From NCBI RefSeq assembly GCF_031157355.1, contig NZ_JAVIFT010000007.1, forward strand, positions 62,001 to 126,000: DNA of 64,000 nucleotides, in the 5' to 3' direction. Each line of letters starts with the position of its first letter. Positions within the stretch are counted from its first letter, which is position 1. This document shows positions 1-10,571 of the stretch, piece after piece. This DNA is from Hyphomicrobium sp. LHD-15. GTDB taxonomy: Bacteria; Pseudomonadota; Alphaproteobacteria; Rhizobiales; Hyphomicrobiaceae. The notes beneath the pieces are model-generated. The model searched no databases. It was not told where the DNA came from and saw only the letters and a list, made by a program, of their open reading frames with translations. A program made the position numbers and the translations under genes.

Positions 1-188
1 TTCTTCGGCGGCGTGAAGACCTTGACGATCTCCTTGTCGATGGCCTTCAGGTCGGCCTCGATGTAGTCGAAGATGGTTTTGGGCGCGGCTTCCTTCTTGG
101 CGCCGGCAAGCGCCGGAGCCGAACCCATGGCGCCGACCAGAAGGCCAACGGCGGCGAGAGCGGACAGAGCCTGTGCTGCGAACTTCAT
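1..188 (-). CDS. secreted small protein, 3' part outside window
   Basis: The reading frame starts at an ATG whose first base is 188 and runs off the left edge, so only the first 62 or so residues are visible. The start is set by a GGGGAGG ribosome-binding site a few bases upstream. Residues 1-29 form a clear Sec signal peptide (MKF, a hydrophobic Ala/Leu/Val stretch, then an Ala-Leu-Ala type cleavage site). The visible mature part is charged and Lys-rich (around KKEAAPKTIFDYIEADLKA). I do not recognise a family. It is probably periplasmic, but the C-terminal half is unseen. Confidence 0.6.
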   Translation of the reverse strand, partial: MKFAAQALSALAAVGLLVGAMGSAPALAGAKKEAAPKTIFDYIEADLKAIDKEIVKVFTPPK

Positions 189-461
189 GAACACCTCCCC
201 TTCAAAAGCGGCTCCCCCCTCGGGAGCGTCGCGGCCCATAGGCTAGCAAGCCAGTGGGACAGGCGTGCAACGATTTTTTATTCCTAAGCTGTGCAGGGGG
301 GGAGGCAGCGGGCAGCCGGCAGGGGGCAGGTAAGGGCGGCACGCAGCATTGGGCACCCGGCACTCGATTGAAGGGATGGGCCATCGAAGGTTTTGATGCC
401 GATTGCCGTTGGGTTTGAAAGTGAGCACACTCGCTTGGTCTCGAAGCGAGAGGTGATCCTC

Positions 462-746
462 ATGAAGCTGCTCGTGCCGCTGGCCGCGCTTGCGATTCTC
501 GTGTCGGGTGGGACTGCGCTGGCCGCGCCGCTCGATCAGAAGAGCTTGGCGCCGGCGTGGATCTCGGCGAGCCAGGCTGAGAAGGATGCCTGGATCGCGG
601 CGTTCAAGTTTGAGAACGCGAATGCGGATCGCGCGGGAATCGCGCAGTGCCTGGACAAGATGGCGAAGTGGGAGGCGCTGGCGACGAATAAGCTGTCTGG
701 CATCACGTCCATGTGCGAGACGGTTGTTGCGAAGGGCGGGACGTAA
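462..746 (+). CDS. small secreted hypothetical protein
   Basis: A 94-residue protein. I placed the start at the ATG at 462 because an AGAGGTGAT ribosome-binding site precedes it and a signal peptide (MKLLVPLAALAILVSGG ... ALAA) begins exactly there; the frame is open 23 codons further upstream but without such signals. The mature part is about 70 residues, mostly helical, with two Cys (in AQCLDK and SMCETV) that could pair in the periplasm. It is divergent from the secreted protein at the left edge. I do not recognise a family. Confidence 0.6.
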   Translation: MKLLVPLAALAILVSGGTALAAPLDQKSLAPAWISASQAEKDAWIAAFKFENANADRAGIAQCLDKMAKWEALATNKLSGITSMCETVVAKGGT

Positions 747-878
747 GGGCGCGGGCGATCGCGACGCTGCTGCGGGTAGAGCCCGGCCATGACGTTTTTT
801 TGGGGATGGCGAGCGTTGCGACCCGGTCTTTCTTTACCTGTCCGCCCCCGTCGCCGCCTCGCGTCGGGTTTCCAAATT

Positions 879-1451
879 TCAGGTTTGGTCGCTCGGGGTT
901 TCCGGGAGGGGCCGCGCGATTTGGGGCTCGATAAATTTGCCGTAGAAAAAGTAGCAGGCGCTTGCGATCAGGCACGCGAATATCACCGCGGCGACATAGG
1001 CGCTCGCCGTATCCCTTTGCAGGATGGCGTATGCGAACACCAATACGACAATGATAAATGCCGTAGCGCCGACGATGTGCTTGAGATCTTGAGTGCGGTT
1101 TCCGTGTTGTTGCGCGGCCATCTTTTGCGCCCGCTCCCATTCAGCCTCCTCGCGACGTGAAATCGCGGCATGATGGGTTTTGTTGATGCGGACGCAGAGG
1201 GCTTGGAAGCTTTCGTAGACCGAATATTTTCCGTCCTCGTAGACCTCGACAAAGCGGGTGGCCCAACGCTCGTCCTCATCGACGACCCATGCTTCCCAGA
1301 AGACGACGTCTCCGGTCTGCGTCGGGCCGTAGACTTCCTGAACCTTGTCATCGGTGCCGCGGCCCTCGATGATTTGGGTGACTTCGGCCTCGGTGAGATT
1401 GTTCTTGATCTCGCGGTTTGCCAACTCGGCAGGGATAGGCTTCTTGGCCAT
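879..1451 (-). CDS. hypothetical two-helix membrane protein
   Basis: A 190-residue protein starting MAKKPIPAEL. Residues 1-110 are soluble and acidic, rich in Trp/Glu (VVFWEAWVVDEDERW). They are followed by two hydrophobic segments at about 125-143 and 150-170 (AFIIVVLVFAYAIL; AAVIFACLIASACYFFYG), so the N-terminal domain is probably anchored to the inner membrane. A Lys/Arg-rich stretch precedes helix 1. I do not recognise the family. It stands alone, with the nearest genes on the other strand. Confidence 0.55.
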   Translation of the reverse strand: MAKKPIPAELANREIKNNLTEAEVTQIIEGRGTDDKVQEVYGPTQTGDVVFWEAWVVDEDERWATRFVEVYEDGKYSVYESFQALCVRINKTHHAAISRREEAEWERAQKMAAQQHGNRTQDLKHIVGATAFIIVVLVFAYAILQRDTASAYVAAVIFACLIASACYFFYGKFIEPQIARPLPETPSDQT

Positions 1452-1782
1452 GGTCGGGCGCGCCCCTGAAAACCGAAACGCATAAAATATACAGCATTTT
1501 TATCCGTTGGCGGAGCGAGGTGGCGCTTTAGATGTGGATTACGTCTCGGGACTGCCTGCTCCACATCGGGTTCGCCTGCGGCACTCCATTGCTATCCGTC
1601 TCCGGTGGAATGCGGCCAGGGCGATGTCGTTCGATGGGGTGCGGCTCCGGCACGACGGCGCTCCGGTCGGCGCGTGCGAATGTTCGGCAAGGGGAGGCGT
1701 CGCGTGGTAGGGTGAGTCGACGGCGTATTGCGCCGTACAAGACGGCGCTGGTGCCGTCCCTCCATCGAGAAGGATACGCGCT

Positions 1783-1908
1783 TTGGCCAAAGGTCAGCAG
1801 AAGAGCAACAAGGAAAAGCGCAAGCCGAAGCAGGACAAGGTCAAGCCCGCGGCGCAGACTTCGACGTTCGGGTCGGGCGTGAACGTCGGCGGCGGCAAGA
1901 AGCGCTAG
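1783..1908 (+). CDS. small basic conserved-type protein, TTG start
   Basis: A 41-residue protein reading (M/L)AKGQQKSNKEKRKPKQDK at its N-terminus and ending GGGKKR. Very small Lys-rich proteins opening with MAKGQ-x-SN-(R/K)E are common in proteobacteria, which is why I trust it despite its size. The start must be TTG at 1783, supported by a GAGAAGGA ribosome-binding site 8 bases upstream. Function is unknown; the strong positive charge would allow nucleic-acid or ribosome contact, but that is inference. Confidence 0.55.
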   Translation: MAKGQQKSNKEKRKPKQDKVKPAAQTSTFGSGVNVGGGKKR

Positions 1909-2019
1909 GCTTCGCAGATCCACACACTGTCAACGGACCCGTCGTCCGCGGGCTTTCGAACGCGTGCCCTCGTCAAACCGCCGAGCCCGGCGCACGGGCG
2001 CGCCTCACTCCTCTTGGGA

Positions 2020-2280
2020 ATGCCTATGATCCACTGGAAGGACGTGTCCGAATACATCGAGCCGAACTGGGTCAAGGACGGCACCGAGCTGCCGCCGTGG
2101 CTGTTCTGGCGCACGAAAAAGGGCGCGGTGCTGGGCTATCTCCGCGACGGGGAGCTGTTCGACTGGAAGTGGCTCTACGTGTGCGACGCCAACAAGGTCA
2201 CGCATTTCTCCGAAGTGAACGGGCCGGGCAGCAACGTGGTGGATCTGTCGGACTTCCGGGCCGAGCAGGGCGAGAGCTAG
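2020..2280 (+). CDS. hypothetical small protein
   Basis: An 86-residue, Trp-rich soluble protein (PMIHWKDVSEYIEPNW; PPWLFWRTKKG; FDWKWLYV). It has no signal peptide and no membrane segment. Two close ATG codons (2020 and 2026) could serve as start; I give the first, and there is no strong ribosome-binding site to decide. I do not recognise a family. The aromatic pattern and strong third-position GC bias argue that it is coding. Confidence 0.45.
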   Translation: MPMIHWKDVSEYIEPNWVKDGTELPPWLFWRTKKGAVLGYLRDGELFDWKWLYVCDANKVTHFSEVNGPGSNVVDLSDFRAEQGES

Positions 2281-2427
2281 GGCCGCTCGGCGCCACGGGG
2301 CGCGGGGGTTGGCAGATCCTTACCGATGCCAACCGGTGCAGAATAGGCGGTCCCGGTGCCCTCCTCGGGCCGGTGCGGGTAGTCCGGTGCGCGGTGCCGT
2401 GGCCGATCGATCCCTGAACGTGCGGCC

Positions 2428-2778
2428 TCAGGCCTTTTTCACGAACTCCGATTTCAGGCTCATGGGACCGATGCCGTCGATCTTGCAATCGATGTCGTGA
2501 TCGCTGTCGACGAGGCGGATGTTCTTTACCTTCGTCCCCATCTTCACGACCTTGGACGAGCCTTTGAGCTTCAGGTCCTTGATGACGGTGATGGTGTCGC
2601 CGTCCTGCAGGACGTTTCCGGCGGAGTCGCGGAACACTTTGGCGCCCGCTTCCTCGGAGGCGACCGCCGTCGCGATTTCCGGCGACCATTCGTGGGCGCA
2701 CTCCGGGCAGATCAGAAGGTTGCCGTCCTCATAGGTGAAGGTCGATTTGCATTTCGGGCAGGCGGGCAGCGTGGTCAT
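2428..2778 (-). CDS. PhnA/YjdM-type zinc-ribbon protein
   Basis: A 116-residue protein. The N-terminus carries a zinc ribbon with two CxxC pairs (CPKCKS at about residue 7 and CPECAHEW at about residue 25). The C-terminal half, from about residue 48, is a small beta domain ([20 protein letters not shown]) typical of the PhnA/YjdM family. Members were once annotated as alkylphosphonate-uptake proteins, but no phosphonate genes are nearby, so the role here is unknown. The frame is open much further upstream, but homology starts at [10 protein letters not shown], and I use that ATG. Confidence 0.85.
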   Translation of the reverse strand: MTTLPACPKCKSTFTYEDGNLLICPECAHEWSPEIATAVASEEAGAKVFRDSAGNVLQDGDTITVIKDLKLKGSSKVVKMGTKVKNIRLVDSDHDIDCKIDGIGPMSLKSEFVKKA

Positions 2779-3599
2779 GTGGGATCCGTGGTGTGCGGGT
2801 CGGAGGTGTGTGTAAGTGATGGCGGGCGCTATAGCATGTTTGATGCGTCGGAGGGCAATCGGCCGCGACTGTTGAGTGATGGGTACGCTTGAATAGCCGC
2901 GAGGCGCCGAGCTCACGGTTTGTGTCCAGGCAGGTTCAAAGAGCGGCCTTAGAGAAGTTGAAACTCCGGGGAGCGGAGCGGCGGGCCGTGGGTAGAACTC
3001 GGGGATGCGGCCTCGACCGCCCCGCTGCTGCCCAGCATCGCGAGGAGATGAGCAACTTATGAGGTTGCTCCATCGCGACACGACCTCCACCGATACGGAA
3101 CCGCGCGCCCGAACATCCACCGTGCGCGCGTTTGCTCCCCGATCCATCACATCGAGAAAGCTGCTCCGCACCTTGCTCGTCTAGCTGATGTTACCAGCGA
3201 TAAGCGGAGGCGCAGCTCCTACCCACCAAACGCCCAGCTCGCGCCGGCCCCCGGATGAGCGGGATGGGGAGAGGGTAGGCGTGCGTTGGGGAGGTGGGGA
3301 TAAGGTTTTGGATGTCAGCTACGGGCCCGTAGCGGCCAAGACGAACTATTCGCCCAGTGCGCCGCACAAAGATGCTTCGTCCCATAAGCGGAAGTAGGCG
3401 GCGTCAGCCGGAACGTGCTGAGCGATGACGTCAGCCGGATCGGATAGAGGTGAAAAGCGGACGCCGACGAGGAGTGGCAAATGAACGCGCATCGTCGGCC
3501 GGAGTGTCGGCTCATCATCCTCGCGGATGCAGTTCGGAACGCTGGCCGCTGACTCCTGCAATCGCGCGCTGGACCGCTGGGGGTAACCACGTAGTCATT
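2779..3599. other. intergenic stretch with no convincing gene
   Basis: About 820 bases between the PhnA-type gene and the next hypothetical gene. Short open frames exist on both strands (for example 3188-3397 and 3315-3590), but none has a good ribosome-binding site, a recognisable product or consistent codon bias. I see no RNA gene, tandem repeat or clear terminator. It borders the more AT-rich 3.6-5.9 kb patch and may contain decayed sequence at that junction. Confidence 0.5.
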
Positions 3600-4463
3600 T
3601 CAAATAGTCGGGAGCGGGACGTCGGGATGCCAACCAAATTCCCGCGCGAGAAAAATTGGGATGTGTCGGTGCTTGTGGATGGCATCGAGAGCGTTTTTGA
3701 ACTCCTCCATGTCGAGGTCCGGAAGGTCGATGATGATGTCTTTGTTCGCCTGCATAGTGAAGAAGAAGAGCCGAATGCCCCATATCAGGGCAAAGCACGT
3801 CCAATAGTCGCGGAACATCTCCGACTTAATTTTGAAGTGAGGAACCTTGCCCCAAGGGCGGCGCGTAAGCTCGTGTGTGCTGAAGTGCACCGTCTTTGAG
3901 GTCGCAAAGTATAGGAATTTGTACAGTCGCTCGTGGTCGACCTTCGTCGCAATGAAAAAGAAAGAAGGAGGTTTTGGCTTGTCAAGCTTCGGGCGGGGAA
4001 AACCCAGCTCCTTAGACAGCTTGAAATACTTCTCGCGTTGTTCAGGTTCAATTTTTTTGAACGCCTGACGCGGGATGGTGACGCCCATCGCTTCGATTGA
4101 CTCATCACCGGTATGGGCCGCCTGAGCCTCCAAGGTATTGTACATGTCGAAGAACAGCAGGTGCTCCACAAGCACAGACGCCTTCTCACGGCCAATGAGA
4201 TTAAAATACTCGCACCAGATGTATTCTTCGACGGCAGGGCGAAGGAAAGGCACGGTCGTCTCGCCCAGCTCGACTTCGGTGAGGGCGAGCGTTGCTTTGA
4301 TGCAATCGTGCTGCCGCTTGAGCGCGACCCTGCGCACGCAGTCGAGATGGTTGTGAACCTCCATGTTTAACAGGGAAACGTGGTCGATCACCGGCCGCCA
4401 TGCGTTGTGTAAGAATTTCGCGGCGGCTGAAATTTCGGCAAGCGCTTCGTTCACCATCAACAT
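3600..4463 (-). CDS. hypothetical protein, possibly DUF5677-like
   Basis: A 287-residue soluble protein. I chose the ATG at 4463 (MLMVNEALAEIS) because an AGGATC ribosome-binding site lies 8 bases upstream; a GTG at 4520 would add 19 residues. It is mainly helical, with a central segment (RPAVEEYIWCEYF, EHLLFFDMYN) and a motif HFSTHELTRR near residue 210. These recall DUF5677-type proteins, but the likeness is weak and I would not assign it. Base composition is clearly less GC-rich than in flanking uvrA, and together with the next gene it suggests acquired DNA. Function is unknown. Confidence 0.5.
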   Translation of the reverse strand: MLMVNEALAEISAAAKFLHNAWRPVIDHVSLLNMEVHNHLDCVRRVALKRQHDCIKATLALTEVELGETTVPFLRPAVEEYIWCEYFNLIGREKASVLVEHLLFFDMYNTLEAQAAHTGDESIEAMGVTIPRQAFKKIEPEQREKYFKLSKELGFPRPKLDKPKPPSFFFIATKVDHERLYKFLYFATSKTVHFSTHELTRRPWGKVPHFKIKSEMFRDYWTCFALIWGIRLFFFTMQANKDIIIDLPDLDMEEFKNALDAIHKHRHIPIFLAREFGWHPDVPLPTI

Positions 4464-4751
4464 GGCGGGCGATCCTGAGCAAAAATTATTGGCGAGGCTT
4501 ATGGTGTACGATTCTCCCACTCAGGATCCGCTTGCGGACTAGAAGCGTTACGCATCTGCCTGACAAGCTGGTTTCGCCTCGTGCTTTCGCCAACGCCGGG
4601 GCGATTAACAGAAAGCCGAGCGCCAGAACGAAAGCATAGGCATTCGAATGCCTACTTCTCTTTGCAACACGCCACTCCGGCCGCGATCGCCTGCATAATC
4701 ATGTCGGCACATCGCAGCGTGGCGGCGGTGGAGCGCCTTCAGACGCGCGTG

Positions 4752-5669
4752 CTACAAACCTAGATTTTGCTGCCTTGGCATCTGGATGAGGCCATGAACT
4801 AGCGTGACGACGAATTCCACGTTTGACCATGCTTGTGAATCTTCATCTAAGGACTGAGTGACTGCTAAATCGACGTCAAGAGCATCACCTTGCGAGATGC
4901 TGATCTCACGAGATTCAAGCCTATCGAAGAAAGGTGCGTCGGTGATTGGCGCTGAAATGTCGGTGCCGTTCCACGTGAACTGCCACTTGCGACGAGATCG
5001 GCGTAAGACCGCCTTGACGATCACGAGGCTTACCCTCTCCGTCGTAGTGCGAGTGAAAGTCCGGCGTGGAGTCAGCTGAAACGGTGTTCTCGAACCTTCA
5101 ATAATCCGCCCAGCATTGTGGATGATCGTTTTAAACTCGTGACGGGGTAGCACTATCAGCGGGCGGGCTTCAGGTGTTATCGGAATAATCGCAACGCCGT
5201 TGACCTCCTCGTTATCTTCTACAGCTTCAAACGCCTGCTTAATGCTCTTTGCAATCTCAGGCTTTCGAGCGATCCGTTCCTGATTTTCAAGCACAGCAAT
5301 AGGCAGCTTGATGACCTCCTGATCCGTTACGATGACAAACTCGTCACCCTCTAACCTAAACACTGGTTTCTTGTAGGTCGCGAGGTCGTACAGGTAGGCG
5401 GACAGCATCGCCAAAAGAAGATGACCAGCGATGCGGGCAAGAGGGCTCTTGGCTAGTTTTCGTATCCTGACATTGGCAAAGAAGCTGCCGCCAGAGGTCG
5501 CCTCGATGGTTATCTCAAGTTCAAACTCAGGGTCCACGACTTCGTTGATACGACGCAGCGCCTCGGCCAACGCAGAGAGCGTATCGCCAAGCGTGTCGAC
5601 ATCAATGTCAGATCGCTTGCCTGCGAAGTAAAAGACAAAGCCATCGTCGGAGAGTTCGCGGAGGTCCAT
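4752..5669 (-). CDS. hypothetical protein of the AT-richer patch
   Basis: A 305-residue protein starting MDLRELSDDGFVFYFAGKRS. Residues 1-65 look like an alpha/beta domain. A hydrophobic segment at about 82-97 (ARIAGHLLLAMLSAYLYDLA) may be a membrane helix or a buried helix. The C-terminal part is beta-rich and Arg/Thr-rich (TPRRTFTRTTTERVSLVIVKAVLRR). I recognise no family. It shares orientation and base composition with the gene at 3600-4463, so the two may have arrived together, although about 290 bases separate them. Confidence 0.5.
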   Translation of the reverse strand: MDLRELSDDGFVFYFAGKRSDIDVDTLGDTLSALAEALRRINEVVDPEFELEITIEATSGGSFFANVRIRKLAKSPLARIAGHLLLAMLSAYLYDLATYKKPVFRLEGDEFVIVTDQEVIKLPIAVLENQERIARKPEIAKSIKQAFEAVEDNEEVNGVAIIPITPEARPLIVLPRHEFKTIIHNAGRIIEGSRTPFQLTPRRTFTRTTTERVSLVIVKAVLRRSRRKWQFTWNGTDISAPITDAPFFDRLESREISISQGDALDVDLAVTQSLDEDSQAWSNVEFVVTLVHGLIQMPRQQNLGL

Positions 5670-6133
5670 CGGCGTCCGTGCCGCTCTTGCATATTGACAG
5701 GGCAGGAAATTCTGTGAGCTGAATGCATCTAGTAATGGAGCAGAAGTTGGTGCCGTTCAAGAACGACGAAATTCCTAATGGTGTATAGCCATTACCTAGT
5801 TGCGTGAGCGGAAGCCCTTCTGGGAAGCCTGCTGGCACGCGGATGATGAAGCCAGGGCAATCAAGGACATCCATCGCGATTCTTTATTTCTGCTATCGCG
5901 TCGCTTCTCCTAAAGTCCGCTTTTGAGTTAGCAGCTGACATCTCGCGCGGGAGCCTCGATGAGCACGAGCGGACTTTGTCACGTCCGCAAACTCGGCACT
6001 ACGGTCGTCACCGTTCGCGGCACGCTGCACTAGCTCAGGACTGCTTTGGGTCAGAAGCGGACAGACCGTTGAAGCTTGCATGGATGGCCGCCTGCGCGGC
6101 CATGACGGTGGTGGGGCGGCGAACGCTCTGAGG

Positions 6134-9157
<3,024 letters not shown>

Positions 9158-9341
9158 GGGAGGAGATCTAGCCGAGGCTCCGCGCGGCGGCAATGCAACC
9201 CAACGGCGCGGGGGCAAAAATTGACAGGGACGGCGCTATATAGGGTGGGGAAGACGGGTTTTCAGGCCCCGCCCCCCGCGGGGCGGCGTGAAGCCTCTGA
9301 CCGGGCGCCGGTTTCGCCCGCCTGGGCCGATCCGACAGGCG

Positions 9342-10313
9342 TCAGCGGCGCCAGCGGACCTCGCCGGGGGTGAGGCCATATTCCTGCCGAAACGCGCGGT
9401 TCAAGGCCGAGGCTTCGGGGAACCCGCATTCGAGGGCGATCGACAGGATCGAGCGGCCGGCATTGTGCGGGCTCTCGAGCATGGCGCGGGCGCGTGACAC
9501 GCGTGCCCGGCGCACGAGATCCGAAAAGCTCGTCCCTTTGCGGGCGAGCAGCCGTTGCAAATGACGCGGCGACACGTTCTGACGGGCAGCGATCCATTCG
9601 AGGCTGAGGTTGGTGTCGCCAAGGTTGGCGAAGACGTCGGCTTCCAGAGCCTTCAACCGGACGGATGCGAGCGTGGTCTGGGCGGCCTCCTCCTGAAAGT
9701 CGGCTGAGCCGCCGATCGCCAATGCCATCATCTCCTGCAGGTGGCGTGCGGCCATTCCCTGGACGGCAGAGCCGATCAGAGGATCGTTTTCCAGTAAGTT
9801 CCCATAGCGGGCGAGCAACGGCAGCATGGGTACGTCGTTGCGGATCGCCAGGATCGGCGCGGAGCCGATCTGCGGCACCAGGCGTGCGATGTCGCGATGG
9901 GAGACGCTCGACGCCCAGCATGTCCCGCGCTCGTGAAGGATAACCTGCATTTCCCGGGCTTTGGACAGCAGCACCGCATCGCCGGGCTGAATAACGAGAT
10001 CGTCTTTGCCCGGCGCGACGACGGTCATGCGGGATTGCGGCATCACCAGCATCAGATCATCGCAGCCGTCCTTGACGAGGCTGGCGGTGCGTGTGGTCGC
10101 CACTGCCGAGGAAACCGCGCTTCCCCAACTTGCTCCAGGAACAATCCGCAGGCTGGCCGCATACTCGAATGGTGCGTCCGGATTCAGCGCCTCGACCTCG
10201 GTCCGCATCATGTCGGAAAGATAGTCCCGCAGTGCTGAAAGCCGTTTGCGGTCCGGGACGCCGACAGCCGAGAAGCTGAGCGACGGAGCCGGTTGCGACG
10301 TGTCAGTCTCCAT
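9342..10313 (-). CDS. AraC-family transcriptional regulator
   Basis: A 323-residue regulator. The C-terminal ~100 residues form the double helix-turn-helix: LEWIAARQNVSPRHLQRLL, then ARAMLESPHNAGRSILSIAL and CGFPEASALNRAFRQEYG-type residues ending GLTPGEVRW. The N-terminal ~200 residues match the general layout of the AraC-binding-like domain (a beta-rich sensor). I chose METDTSQP at 10313 because AGGAT sits 6 bases upstream; an ATG at 10361 is also in frame. It is divergent from the autotransporter gene at 10572, with about 260 bases between, so it is a candidate regulator of that gene (inference from position only). Confidence 0.9.
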   Translation of the reverse strand: METDTSQPAPSLSFSAVGVPDRKRLSALRDYLSDMMRTEVEALNPDAPFEYAASLRIVPGASWGSAVSSAVATTRTASLVKDGCDDLMLVMPQSRMTVVAPGKDDLVIQPGDAVLLSKAREMQVILHERGTCWASSVSHRDIARLVPQIGSAPILAIRNDVPMLPLLARYGNLLENDPLIGSAVQGMAARHLQEMMALAIGGSADFQEEAAQTTLASVRLKALEADVFANLGDTNLSLEWIAARQNVSPRHLQRLLARKGTSFSDLVRRARVSRARAMLESPHNAGRSILSIALECGFPEASALNRAFRQEYGLTPGEVRWRR

Positions 10314-10571
10314 TGCGCATCCTGCAGTGTCGGTATGCCGACTAATGAGCACGGAGCTCATGGCCGATCAACTGGTCGCTCAATCCGTGAGGCGGATTGA
10401 GCGCTGAAACTGAAGCACTTTTGGCACATCGCCGGGATTTCCCGCGCGAGGTCGCTCAGCGACAAGTCCCAGGTCGCGGAGCGTCAATACGGACGGGGCG
10501 CGATCCTTATCTTGCATCCCAATGGCCAGGTCGAGTCGAAGGCCGGAAGCGGGTTGATGCAAGAGGGCAAG

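Noticed and set aside
5608-5874. 88-residue leftward frame overlapping the start of the gene at 4752-5669
   Set aside because: No ribosome-binding site, no recognisable product; it overlaps the 5' end of a better gene by 62 bases. A frameshifted N-terminal extension is possible but unsupported.
9221-9243. TTGACA ... TATAG promoter pair upstream of uvrA (on the + strand)
   Set aside because: The spacing between the two boxes is only about 12 bases, too short for a sigma-70 promoter, and no + strand gene follows.
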